This document shows positions 7,271-16,187 of a stretch of DNA of 64,000 bases, in pieces (the first letter of the stretch is position 1; the number at the start of each line of letters is the position of its first letter). The notes below the pieces were generated by a model. It did no database searches and was not told where the DNA came from. It worked only from the letters and a program-made list of their open reading frames with translations. The translations under genes were made by a program, and so were the position numbers. Source of the stretch: DSXH01 sp020724325 (GTDB taxonomy: Bacteria; Bacteroidota; Ignavibacteria; Ignavibacteriales; Melioribacteraceae); assembly GCA_040756515.1 (NCBI GenBank), contig JBFLYW010000016.1, positions 1 to 64,000 on the forward strand, given 5' to 3'.

Positions 7271-8287
7271 CTAATTTCCGAAAACATTTATTTGACCATT
7301 GATATGTTTTGTTTTATCAATAATCTTTCCTTTATTATCTACAACACCTTGATGACATGTAGCGCAAGATTTAAGCTCTGATGGTACGTGACCTTGAGGC
7401 GGTAATCCATGGCAAGTACCGCAAGCCGATTGCGAGCCGTCTACTTTCTTCCAATCGGGGCTAAAATTTTTACCAACCATTTCGTCCTCTGTGTAAGCAA
7501 ACTGATAGATTGAGTTCGCTTTCGAGAATGTGAAGTTTCCATGGCAGTAAGTATTAGAACATTTGTTAGAAGTAAAATCATAAGAGGAATTTACCGAACC
7601 TTTGTTAGACAACGATCCGAATATCACTTCTGCTTTAGAAGTTCCGTCGTTAACATGACCTGTTGTAAATAATCCGCTTGGTACTTTATGACATTCATTA
7701 CATAATACTGCAGCGCCAATTTTTGTATTATATAAATGTTCTGAATGAGCTCCAACAGCCGGGTTAGTTGTTACAATTGATCTATCCAGTGCACGCGGCG
7801 GAGCTATTTTTGTAGCGTTTCCAAAATCTCCATGACATGTATTACAAGCTTCTGGACCGGCTGGACTTTTATGACAAGAATTACAAGTAGGGCTGACGAT
7901 TCCACCTTCGTAATTAGAGCCATGGCATTGAGTGCATTGAGCCATATTCCATGCACGTGCTGAAATGAAACTTCCATGGAATTGAGTTGAATTGGGATTC
8001 ATTATATTAGCTGTATGGACAGTAATTCCCGGGTGACAGTTATTTGTAGAGCAGCTAACCTTAGCTGTTCCTCCGCCATAATTTTGTGCATGGCATTCTT
8101 TGCACGATTCCATAGAACCTTCCACAAGTTTTTTGCCATGGAAATTATTCGAACTCTTTTGCATAAAACCAAAACCATGAACACTTATACTTTCTGGCGG
8201 AGTAATCTCATCCTGAATTTCGCTGCATGAGGAAAATACCATTCCCAGCATTAAAACTATTAGCAGGTAAAATTTTGTATATCTCAT
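7271..8287 (-). CDS. Nonahaem c-type cytochrome lipoprotein (CxxxxCH type)
   Basis: 338 residues with a lipobox (MVFSSC). Seven CXXCH motifs (CKECH, CTQCH, CNSCH, CNTCH, CNECH, CGTCH, CATCH) and two CX4CH motifs (CSTNNCH, CSNTYCH) predict nine haems. The mix of CX4CH and CXXCH is the hallmark of the family first noted in Geobacter, often surface or outer-membrane cytochromes. It is the last gene of the 13894-7271 block, 20 bases after the 14-haem gene and before the terminator. As an outer-membrane lipoprotein it could be the terminal element of an electron conduit; that placement is inferred. Confidence 0.92.
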   Translation of the reverse strand: MRYTKFYLLIVLMLGMVFSSCSEIQDEITPPESISVHGFGFMQKSSNNFHGKKLVEGSMESCKECHAQNYGGGTAKVSCSTNNCHPGITVHTANIMNPNSTQFHGSFISARAWNMAQCTQCHGSNYEGGIVSPTCNSCHKSPAGPEACNTCHGDFGNATKIAPPRALDRSIVTTNPAVGAHSEHLYNTKIGAAVLCNECHKVPSGLFTTGHVNDGTSKAEVIFGSLSNKGSVNSSYDFTSNKCSNTYCHGNFTFSKANSIYQFAYTEDEMVGKNFSPDWKKVDGSQSACGTCHGLPPQGHVPSELKSCATCHQGVVDNKGKIIDKTKHINGQINVFGN

Positions 8288-8307
8288 TGTTTTTCCAAAA
8301 AAATAAA

Positions 8308-9516
8308 TTAATTATGACAATAACTGCAAAAGCCAATTCCTTTTTTACCATTCGGTTTAGCATTTGCATCTGTATGACATGAATAACAAACCGAACCTAA
8401 ATCGTTATGCCAGTCGCCATCGCCGGAAGATTTCATAAATCCGCGTATATGTGTCTTGGGATTCGTTCCTTTAATTCCATCATTATCAACATGACATAAA
8501 ATGCAATTAGCATCTGCACCCTGAACATCGTGGCAGCCGGCACATCTTTCTATATCTCTTCTTGCTAATGTTGCATGCCCTCCGCCTCCTGTTCCAACAC
8601 CAATTGTAACAAAATTAGGAGCTTTGTGAGATGCCGGAACCATTCCGCCTAATGCATAATCACCACCGGATGATGTGTGACATTCAACGCAAAATGTTTC
8701 GGTTTGATGACAAGTTTGGCAGTTTGCCGATTTACTTTTTGCTTCTATTCCGTGTGTGAATCGGTAATTCAAATCGTGAACACGCGTAATCTGCTGCTGT
8801 TTTGTGTTATCTACAAATTTGTGAGGTGAAAATGGCGTATAAAAATCTCTTGATGTATTGGCTTCGGTTATCATAGTTGTTGAAACGTGGCATGATTCGC
8901 AAAAAGTATTGTCGTGACACATCTCGCAATTATTGTTCATCGTTAATGCTTTGTGTTTGTGCGCTTTTAAGAAGCCAACCTGCAAATGATCTTCAGGAAT
9001 TAAATTAACCGTAGAGATGTGACAGGTTTCGCAATTATTTGCTGCTGCTGTTCTATCATTATGGCAAGTATAGCAATTAGACATAGGGGGATTAACCGAT
9101 GCTGATTCAAAACTGTAAGCAACTTCTTCCAACCCTTTGTGGCATGCAACGCATTCCATTTTCTGTTCGGAGATATGGTATTTGTGATGGAAGATTAGCT
9201 CAGATTTTTTTAATAAGAATGGTTCCTGAACATTTTCGTAGTGGCAGTAATTACATTGGTTGGTATCTTCAACATCATGACAGGTAGCGCACACAGATTT
9301 TTCGGGCAGCAGCCGGTCGTTGAGCGAAATACTTTCCATTACATTTGTGTGACACGAAGCGCAATCAGTAACTTCCTTATGAACAGCGTGTGAAAACTTG
9401 ATTACGTCTTTGTTAGTCTTCTTTGGCTCATCGCTATTATCAATATCAATCGCTGCTATTGTAAGAAAGTATAAGATTATTAGCGATAATGTTCCGTATA
9501 GTAATTTTATTTTCAT
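8308..9516 (-). CDS. Tetradecahaem periplasmic c-type cytochrome
   Basis: 402 residues with a signal peptide (LLYGTLSLIILYFLTIAAI) and no lipobox. Fourteen CXXCH motifs are spread from CASCH near residue 54 to CSYCH at the very end, with many extra histidines (HHKYH, SPHKF) suitable as sixth haem ligands. It is a soluble haem wire rather than an evident catalytic reductase. It lies six bases after the outer-membrane barrel gene, the pairing expected for a porin-cytochrome conduit, in which the cytochrome plugs the barrel. A specific MtrA homology is not claimed: MtrA has ten haems. Confidence 0.92.
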   Translation of the reverse strand: MKIKLLYGTLSLIILYFLTIAAIDIDNSDEPKKTNKDVIKFSHAVHKEVTDCASCHTNVMESISLNDRLLPEKSVCATCHDVEDTNQCNYCHYENVQEPFLLKKSELIFHHKYHISEQKMECVACHKGLEEVAYSFESASVNPPMSNCYTCHNDRTAAANNCETCHISTVNLIPEDHLQVGFLKAHKHKALTMNNNCEMCHDNTFCESCHVSTTMITEANTSRDFYTPFSPHKFVDNTKQQQITRVHDLNYRFTHGIEAKSKSANCQTCHQTETFCVECHTSSGGDYALGGMVPASHKAPNFVTIGVGTGGGGHATLARRDIERCAGCHDVQGADANCILCHVDNDGIKGTNPKTHIRGFMKSSGDGDWHNDLGSVCYSCHTDANAKPNGKKGIGFCSYCHN

Positions 9517-9522
9517 ATTAAT

Positions 9523-10791
9523 CTAAAAGTTAGTATTGAACAGATGATTTACTTTGAATAAAATCCTGAAATCATTTTTATATATTTTGTTGTTAAAATA
9601 CTGTCCTTGAAGATCAAACGACCAGGTTTTCCAAGGTCTTACATTTAGCCCACTTAAAAATGAAATGATATTATTCGATTCGGAATCTTTGGATAATTTA
9701 TAAGTAGTGTAAGATACTCCAACAGAAGGTGTTAAAAATCCGTCTAAGAATGTTCTGGCGGTGTAGAATGAAATGCCATCAAGTTCGCCAGCATAACCAA
9801 AGTTTTTTCTGTAATTAATACTTCCATATTCAGTTGTTGCACCTAATGTAATTCTGGAAGAGTTCTCATCTTTATACTTAACGTAGCCGTACTTTCCAAA
9901 AAAGGTAGCAAAATTAGGAACCCGATAATCAAAACCGCCTTCAATTTCTTGCGAGTTTCCGAAATTGAATACTGAAAAAATAGAATTATATCTTACCTGT
10001 GGTTCCCGGTAATTATAATATCCATTCAAACCGATATTATCGTTTATTTGAAATCTCCCATCCACCTCTACTCTTGATGTGGCTTCTATATTCAAGTCGT
10101 ATTCATATCTGGAGCTAACTTCTAATAATTCCGGAACTGCCAGCCAGATATCACCCGAAACATATTTATACTGATTCGATTTAGATTGGATTAGAACTGT
10201 AACGGGGTCTAGATCAGAATTAAGTCGTAATGAATTATAGTCTTCCTGTTTATAATTCTTATCAATGTAACTAACACCTAATTTTATAAAATCGAATGGG
10301 AATACTTCGAACCTTCCACCCATTACAAAATTATTTGCCCAGTCTTTAGTAAGCTCTAATTTTTGATATGCCGGAACGTTTCCACCATAAAAACCAGATA
10401 ACGAAATACTGCCATAATTAATTTTCAGATTTACTCCGTCATATAGTCCGCCGGCAACAGGAATAAAAAGTGGTTGTCTTCCAAGCTTTAATGTAACAGC
10501 TCCGAATAAATCGCGTCCCTCTAAATAAAAGTTGTAAAACCGAAATCTTACATCCTGATTAAGAGGATTGCCCAAATTAGTTTCCATGCCGGTTCTGGTT
10601 CTTAAAGAAAAAAGACCGAAGTTAAAATTGAGGTTTAATGACTGAAATGTTCTAATAAAAGTTTCTGAGGTGTTATTGTTGTCGAATCTTTCGAATGTAT
10701 AAAAAGAAGAAGTAAATCTGCCGTTGAGATTTTGCGAATATAATAACAACGGCAGAAAAAGAATGATGAAACAAATAATATATTTTTTCAT
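9523..10791 (-). CDS. Outer-membrane beta-barrel, probable conduit porin
   Basis: 422 residues. A signal peptide (KKYIICFIILFLPLLLYSQ) is followed by alternating amphipathic strands with many Tyr, Phe, Asn and Gly (GSISLSGFYGGNVP, GATTEYGSINYRKNFGYAG), and the chain ends in phenylalanine, the classic outer-membrane insertion signal. No plug or TonB box is seen. It is not a recognisable MtrB or PioB by motif. Because it lies between the 4-haem and 14-haem cytochrome genes, with gaps of 17 and 6 bases, the best inference is a barrel holding a cytochrome for electron transfer across the outer membrane. A substrate porin is the alternative. Confidence 0.85.
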   Translation of the reverse strand: MKKYIICFIILFLPLLLYSQNLNGRFTSSFYTFERFDNNNTSETFIRTFQSLNLNFNFGLFSLRTRTGMETNLGNPLNQDVRFRFYNFYLEGRDLFGAVTLKLGRQPLFIPVAGGLYDGVNLKINYGSISLSGFYGGNVPAYQKLELTKDWANNFVMGGRFEVFPFDFIKLGVSYIDKNYKQEDYNSLRLNSDLDPVTVLIQSKSNQYKYVSGDIWLAVPELLEVSSRYEYDLNIEATSRVEVDGRFQINDNIGLNGYYNYREPQVRYNSIFSVFNFGNSQEIEGGFDYRVPNFATFFGKYGYVKYKDENSSRITLGATTEYGSINYRKNFGYAGELDGISFYTARTFLDGFLTPSVGVSYTTYKLSKDSESNNIISFLSGLNVRPWKTWSFDLQGQYFNNKIYKNDFRILFKVNHLFNTNF

Positions 10792-10808
10792 TTTCTGCCT
10801 ATATAGTT

Positions 10809-11354
10809 TTATCCCTTTGGTACCGGGTGTTTAATTTTTGCCCACGTTTTTTCAAAGTTGAATTCTTTGTATGTAGGACTTTCCGGATTATGGCACTTTA
10901 CACAATCGGCTTTAATTTCATCTTCATTTTTCCAAACTACCAAACCATTTTTAACCGATTCTTCTCTACTCTTCATAATTTTTAATGCCTTGTAAGCAGA
11001 ACCAGGGCCATGGCAAGTTTCGCACTGAACGCCGTCTTCAATTTTGAATTTTGCACCGATTAGTTTTTTGTCTGTAACATCATAACCTGAAGCATGGCAT
11101 TTTAAGCACTCAGGTGAGTCAACAGCTTTTTTATTGTACTTTTCCATTGCAATTTTATCAGCTTCGGGAGTTTGTAATGTTTTATAAGCATTAGCATGAC
11201 TGCTCTCCTGCCAAATTTTTAATTGCAAACCTTGTTTTTCTGTTTTATGGCATGTACCACAGACCTGGGAACCTTCATAACCAAAAGGTTGGGCATAAAG
11301 TTGAACTGCTAAAATTAAAGTAAAAAATAAAATTGCTGAAACACGACAAGTCAT
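10809..11354 (-). CDS. Tetrahaem c-type cytochrome, c554-like
   Basis: 181 residues with a signal peptide (SAILFFTLILAVQLYAQ). Four CXXCH motifs occur: CGTCH, CLKCH, CETCHGPG and CVKCHNP. The order and the short GYEGSQVCGTCH start resemble the cytochrome c554 family of periplasmic electron carriers. A strong site (CAGGAGG, six bases before the ATG) fixes the start. It is probably a shuttle between the quinol-oxidising 16-haem membrane protein, encoded 98 bases upstream, and the porin-cytochrome genes downstream. Confidence 0.9.
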   Translation of the reverse strand: MTCRVSAILFFTLILAVQLYAQPFGYEGSQVCGTCHKTEKQGLQLKIWQESSHANAYKTLQTPEADKIAMEKYNKKAVDSPECLKCHASGYDVTDKKLIGAKFKIEDGVQCETCHGPGSAYKALKIMKSREESVKNGLVVWKNEDEIKADCVKCHNPESPTYKEFNFEKTWAKIKHPVPKG

Positions 11355-11452
11355 ATTACGCCTCCTGATTTTAATCTATTAATTAAAAGAACCAATAAAT
11401 CTTTTTGAAAAAATAGTGTAATTAGAATTAAGAGGCAACAATGTCTTATTAT

Positions 11453-13894
11453 TTATTTCTTTGCACTCTTTTCAATATGTTTCTGATCAATTGCCGGATT
11501 AAGCTGTTTGTCCAGCCAATCCCGTAATTCCGGATCATTTTCCAATTCTTTGTCAATAATTTGTTCTGGTACTAATCCATTGTCTTCAAATGTTTTTGTG
11601 AAGAGGATAGTAGAATAACTTACTTTTTTTAAGTCCCTCTTACCGGCTAAGTACTCTTTCCATTCCAGAACAACTCTTCTAAAATGCTTCTCGTGGTGAT
11701 GTCTGTATGTTTCAAGGGTCATTTTACCGTCAATCCATGTTAAACTCATCGGATACTCGCGCGGATGGAAAATAACAAAGAACCAGTGCCAGACAACAAT
11801 TGCTAATGTTGCTAAAATTGCTTCATAGAAATGGATTAGTTCGCTAACTTTAATTAACCAGGTTGGAGCCCAGTTACCCACAATTGTTGGGAACCATAAA
11901 ATAAATCCAGTTATGCCCATTATAACTGTTCCCCAAATCAATGCCCAATATTCTGCCTTTTCTGTATAATCATACTTGTCGTAACGCGGCTTTCTCTTTT
12001 TGAGTCTTAGATAGTAAAGAATTGAATCGCGTGCATCTGTTAAATCACTAAATCGGGGAAGTAAATTGTAAAGAACATCTCTTCCGCGAGGCGTAAAAAT
12101 TAAATACCATAAATGATATAATCCGGTAAGAATCATTACTACGGCGGCAACACGATGAATGTTTTGCCGTACTGGTTCGGTCATTCCAAAAGTCTGAAGC
12201 ATTTCTGCCCACCAGCTGCTATGATATTTAAGTGCAAAACCTGTTATAGCAAGCGTTAAGAACGAAACAAGCAGCAGCAAATGTTGAATAACTTCGTTTT
12301 TTGTAAATCTAGGAATTATAATTTCACCTTTCATATTTCTGCGCTTTCTTTTCACTTCGTAAATGTAAATGAGAAGGTTGTGAATAATCATAGCGCCTAT
12401 TATTGAAACGATTAACCAGAAGTATAAATCGGCTACAAAGTTTTCGATTTTTGCAGAAGTTTCATTCATCGTTCTGTGTGAATAGCTTTGAGAAAAAACA
12501 GGAGTAGCATCCGGATGACATTTCTGACAAGTAGCCGTAACATTAGATTCATTTACAGAAGATTCGGGATGATCCTTCGGCAGTATTTTGTGAACGTTAT
12601 GACAGTCAACACACATTGCGGATTTTTCGCTTCCGCGCATTACAGCTAATCCATGATAACTATCCTGATATAATGTTGATTGTCCGCCAGGTTTTCCGAA
12701 TCGTTCTGCTATTCTTGGATTCTCATGACAAACTATACAAGTCTGCTCTTGAATTTTCTTAGCTTCTAATCTTTGGTTTCCCGAAGTAATTGAATGTATT
12801 GAATGCTCGCTATGGCAGTCGCCGCAGACAGGGGATTCTCTAAAACCTTTTTTTGCACGGATCCAGTGAATCGATTTTTGATAATCTTCAGAAATTTCTT
12901 TATGACACTGCCCGCATAAGTTTGGAGCGTTAAATGTTGAAATCTTACTTCCCGGTTGAACTTTATTCTTAATATTATGAACCCCGTGGCAATCGGTACA
13001 GCTTGGTGCATCGGTTCTTCCGGCTAAGGCAAGTTTACCATGAATAGAATGAGAATATTTCATCCCCGGTGTTGGAAGTGCTATATCATATTTTTTTGTT
13101 AATTCGGAATTGTCGTGGCACTTGCTGCAGGTTGCGGCAATATTCTTTGGATGGACTCTGCTTGCCTCTTCTTTTACTTTTTTAATATCATGCGAACCAT
13201 GGCAATCCCAGCATTTTGCTGCCTCGTCAATTCCTTCGCTTAATGCAATTCCGTGAATGCTTTCTTTATGTTCTTTTGCAATATCTCCATGACAGACATA
13301 ACAATCAGCCGATAGAGTTACTTTTAAGTTTTTTGGATGATTCTTAAGGTTGTTTGCAATAAAGTTATGACAATCCGAACAGTCCAGATTTTTGTGAACC
13401 GAAGAGGGGAGAGTAATTCTAGTATCAATTTTCTTATGACAACTAATACAATTGTTTTTGTCTATTCTTGTAACAGAATGATAATTTCCTAAAAGAGTTG
13501 CTGAGGTGTGACATTTATTACAATATTCTTTCACTTTAAGTCTGTTATCTGTAGGAGGCTTTTGAATTTCGTGATTTCCATGGCATTTAACACAGTTAGG
13601 CGGATTCTTTACTTTCAGTCTATGATGAATGTCGGAATTAACTGAGCGAACAAATTCTTCATGACAGGTTGCACAACTAACTTTTTTTGCACCTTTCTCT
13701 ATATGGTCTTCGTTTACAACGTCATCATGACATCCCTGGCAATCAATCGCTTCTGCATGAACAGACATTTTAATTGACGTTTCGTGGCAATCGGCACAAT
13801 TGAAATCCTGCCCGGATGTTTTTTGAAAAGCAATTAAAGTAGAAACAATTAAAAATAGTTTTAGGGATGGGCAGAAAAGGTATTTTATATTCAA
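11453..13894 (-). CDS. Hexadecahaem cytochrome c fused to a cytochrome b membrane domain
   Basis: 813 residues. The start is a TTG at 13894 supported by GAGGT upstream. After a signal peptide, sixteen CXXCH motifs fill residues 30 to about 460. The remainder is a membrane domain with about five helices (FWLIVSIIGAMIIHNLLIYI, VIQHLLLLVSFLTLAITGFA, AAVVMILTGLYHLWYLI, ALIWGTVIMGITGFILW, ILATLAIVVWHWFFVIFHP) with histidines placed as in the cytochrome b561/Ni-hydrogenase b family. The fusion could oxidise quinol in the membrane and pass electrons to its own periplasmic haems, like a fused NrfH/CymA-type hub. It opens the 13894-7271 block. Confidence 0.92.
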   Translation of the reverse strand: MNIKYLFCPSLKLFLIVSTLIAFQKTSGQDFNCADCHETSIKMSVHAEAIDCQGCHDDVVNEDHIEKGAKKVSCATCHEEFVRSVNSDIHHRLKVKNPPNCVKCHGNHEIQKPPTDNRLKVKEYCNKCHTSATLLGNYHSVTRIDKNNCISCHKKIDTRITLPSSVHKNLDCSDCHNFIANNLKNHPKNLKVTLSADCYVCHGDIAKEHKESIHGIALSEGIDEAAKCWDCHGSHDIKKVKEEASRVHPKNIAATCSKCHDNSELTKKYDIALPTPGMKYSHSIHGKLALAGRTDAPSCTDCHGVHNIKNKVQPGSKISTFNAPNLCGQCHKEISEDYQKSIHWIRAKKGFRESPVCGDCHSEHSIHSITSGNQRLEAKKIQEQTCIVCHENPRIAERFGKPGGQSTLYQDSYHGLAVMRGSEKSAMCVDCHNVHKILPKDHPESSVNESNVTATCQKCHPDATPVFSQSYSHRTMNETSAKIENFVADLYFWLIVSIIGAMIIHNLLIYIYEVKRKRRNMKGEIIIPRFTKNEVIQHLLLLVSFLTLAITGFALKYHSSWWAEMLQTFGMTEPVRQNIHRVAAVVMILTGLYHLWYLIFTPRGRDVLYNLLPRFSDLTDARDSILYYLRLKKRKPRYDKYDYTEKAEYWALIWGTVIMGITGFILWFPTIVGNWAPTWLIKVSELIHFYEAILATLAIVVWHWFFVIFHPREYPMSLTWIDGKMTLETYRHHHEKHFRRVVLEWKEYLAGKRDLKKVSYSTILFTKTFEDNGLVPEQIIDKELENDPELRDWLDKQLNPAIDQKHIEKSAKK

Positions 13895-14223
13895 ATGAAC
13901 CTCAATATTTTTTTCAGACTTATAAATTGACTTTGTTTTTTCAAATATCGTGCAAAAAAAATTAAAAGCTGGTTATTAATTTTATTCGATATTTGAGCAG
14001 AAAAATGATCTTTAACTCATGCAAAATAAATAGTGTTTCTTTTTATGGATAAAAATTTCTCATAAACAAGATAATGGATTTTAGTATCCTTTTCAGCAAA
14101 ATATTTACTTAAGACGATTTTGTCAAATTAGTCTTTAGAAATGAAATATTACTGACGAGTAATAATTTTTCATAATCTCAATAAGAATTGACTAAATCCC
14201 TTTCTCAAAATCTATTTGGTCGA
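13895..14223. other. AT-rich gap between the two redox operons
   Basis: These 329 bases hold no gene. They separate the regulator genes from the 16-haem cytochrome gene and must contain the latter's promoter, but I see no sigma-54 match (no TGCCA with GCAA at the right distance) and no confident sigma-70 pair. I see no clear terminator hairpin after the receiver gene. Confidence 0.5.
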
Positions 14224-15372
14224 TTAATTCTTGAAGAACTCTCCTGTAATCATATACCATTCTTTTTCATCAAGCTTTTCTAATTGTCCCCACTGAAGTT
14301 CAAAGCTTTCTGTTGAATCGGGTTTAACTAATTCTTTTATTAGCTTTATATACCTGTCAATTTCCTCTTGATAGTAAACAACTGCATTTTTCCCTATTTT
14401 TAATTGTGTCAATTCGGAATCGAGTTTATCGGCATCAATAGAACAAATCCAGTTCTTTTCGTAAGGAGTAAAGTCAAGTGCTTCAAGGTCTTCTGTTAAT
14501 TCATGATTTATATTTTTTACCTGTCCACTAACGGGTGATAAGAATTGTACAATTCTGTTCCCTTGCTTAATGCTGAATAATGGTTGTCCCTTTATTATAT
14601 TCATTCCAAGATTAGGGAAATCAATGCCTGTAATTTTACCTATTAATTTTTTTGCGAAATCATCAATACCAATTTTAGCGGTTCCGTCCTGCCCAATAGA
14701 AGTCCAACAATGACCTTCCGAAATAAAAACTCCACCCGGAATAGCAAATTCACCAGTGCATAATTTTTCTTTTTCGCTTATATGTGCAATATGGACACGC
14801 GGTTTAAGTTGTTTCTGAATTCTGTCCTGACGTTTGATGAGGGATTTCTTAGTGAATTCCAGCAATTCATCTTCTGTAAATGGTTTTTGAACATAATCCA
14901 TAGCACCAAGTTTCATACAGTCCACTGCTGTTTCTACAGTAGCATAACCGGTAATAATTATTACGTCTATATCAGGGCGCAAATGTTTTACAATTTTTGT
15001 TACTTCAACTCCATCCATAACCGGCATTTTAAGATCTGTAAAGACAAAATCGTAGTGATGTGCCTTAATTAAATTCATTGCTTCGTGTCCGGAATTAACC
15101 GTATCAACAGAATAACCGTCAAGCACAAGTATTTTTCTAAAACTATCTAGAACAACATCTTCATCATCAACGCATAAAATTCTGGCTTTAGGATTTGGAA
15201 CGTCTGCACGTTTTAGAGAAATGGCTTCAGTGCTAAAGTCGATGTTAATGCTTTCATTCAGGATTTCTTCGCGTTCTTTACGAAGTTTTTTCTCATTCAT
15301 TTTTTTAATTGTGAATCTGATTATTACATCTGCCACAATAAATAGTACCAAAGCTAATATGAAGAGAGGCAT
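14224..15372 (-). CDS. Membrane-anchored receiver protein with degenerate GcvH-like domain
   Basis: 382 residues. A single N-terminal helix (LFILALVLFIVADVIIRF) anchors it. A receiver domain follows (ILCVDDEDVVLDSF, phospho-acceptor in FVFTDLKMPVMDG, then IIITGYATVE and VQKPFTEDELLEF). The C-terminal half resembles the glycine cleavage H protein: GHCWTSIGQDGTAKIGIDDFAKKLIGKI is cut here to GHCWTS...DFAKKLIG, then SPVSGQVKNIN and a terminal TPYEKNWIC segment. By hand alignment the lipoyl lysine position is asparagine (IKQGNRIVQ), so lipoylation is not expected. There is no DNA-binding domain. It has a good GGAGA site and is encoded last in the operon with the haem-sensing kinase, its likely phosphodonor. 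Confidence 0.9.
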   Translation of the reverse strand: MPLFILALVLFIVADVIIRFTIKKMNEKKLRKEREEILNESINIDFSTEAISLKRADVPNPKARILCVDDEDVVLDSFRKILVLDGYSVDTVNSGHEAMNLIKAHHYDFVFTDLKMPVMDGVEVTKIVKHLRPDIDVIIITGYATVETAVDCMKLGAMDYVQKPFTEDELLEFTKKSLIKRQDRIQKQLKPRVHIAHISEKEKLCTGEFAIPGGVFISEGHCWTSIGQDGTAKIGIDDFAKKLIGKITGIDFPNLGMNIIKGQPLFSIKQGNRIVQFLSPVSGQVKNINHELTEDLEALDFTPYEKNWICSIDADKLDSELTQLKIGKNAVVYYQEEIDRYIKLIKELVKPDSTESFELQWGQLEKLDEKEWYMITGEFFKN

Positions 15373-15398
15373 AGTAGATCTCCTTTTTTAATTTCCTT

Positions 15399-16187
15399 TT
15401 AGCGATCCGAACTGCATGGTGTTAACATACTCATTTCTAATTCGAGTTGACTTGGAATAATTCTGTACAGCCAGCCGGCGAAGTAAGGATCTTTTTCTAA
15501 TAAATTTATGTCGCTTAATAATTTTTGATTACTCTCTATAATTCTTCCGCTTATAGCAGAATAGAGCAGATTTACTGAACCATCCTCAGAAAATAATTTC
15601 AATATTGGCTCAGCTTGATTTATAGTTGTATCGTTTTCGAGGAATTCAAGCATAGTTATATTTTCCAATGTTTTGATAAATATATCTGTTGCGCCAATAC
15701 TTACCGACCCGTCATTACATTGGTTAACCCAGCATGAGTAGCCCAATCTAAAATATTTAACCGGACACGGAACATAAACAATGGAACTGGAATTTTTTGC
15801 CGAAGGATCGGTCAGTTCTCTGTATTTGATGCATCTTTTTATAACGCTCAAAATTTCATCGAATGTAAAAGGTTTCTGAATAAAATCGAGCGCGCCGCTG
15901 TAAAGTGAAAGGACTGCATTTTCTATTGTAGAGTAGCCGGATATGATTACAACGGGAGTATCAATATTTCTATTTCTCAACTCGCTTAGAAACTGAAATC
16001 CGTCCATTCCCGGCATCATAATATCGCTGATTATTATTTTAAATTTATTCTTGTCTGCTTTTAAAAGAGCTGTTTCGGCATCAAGAGCATAATCAATTTT
16101 ATAATTATTTATATCACAGACTCTCTTAACGGAATCTATTACAACCTGCTCATCATCAATAATTAATATGTCGAATTCTTCTTTCAT
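15399..16187 (-). CDS. Receiver protein with degenerate GcvH-like domain
   Basis: 262 residues, cytoplasmic. The N-terminal receiver domain has DDEQVVIDSV, the acceptor aspartate in IIISDIMMPGMDGF, VVIISGYSTIE and QKPFTFDEIL. The C-terminal part again follows the H-protein fold: GYSCWVNQCNDGSVSIGATD, YSAISGRIIESN, then DPYFAGWLYRI, close to the PYAGGWIFKI ending of true GcvH. The lipoyl lysine position is glycine. Several cysteines (CPVKYFRLGYSCWVNQC) cluster at the start of this domain. The start abuts the kinase stop with no gap, so the two are probably translated in a coupled way and form a pair. The output is unknown because no DNA-binding or enzymatic domain is visible. Confidence 0.9.
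   Translation of the reverse strand: MKEEFDILIIDDEQVVIDSVKRVCDINNYKIDYALDAETALLKADKNKFKIIISDIMMPGMDGFQFLSELRNRNIDTPVVIISGYSTIENAVLSLYSGALDFIQKPFTFDEILSVIKRCIKYRELTDPSAKNSSSIVYVPCPVKYFRLGYSCWVNQCNDGSVSIGATDIFIKTLENITMLEFLENDTTINQAEPILKLFSEDGSVNLLYSAISGRIIESNQKLLSDINLLEKDPYFAGWLYRIIPSQLELEMSMLTPCSSDR

Noticed and set aside
13895..14223. Sigma-54 promoter before the 16-haem gene
   Set aside because: No TGCCA with GCAA at the required distance was found on the + strand.
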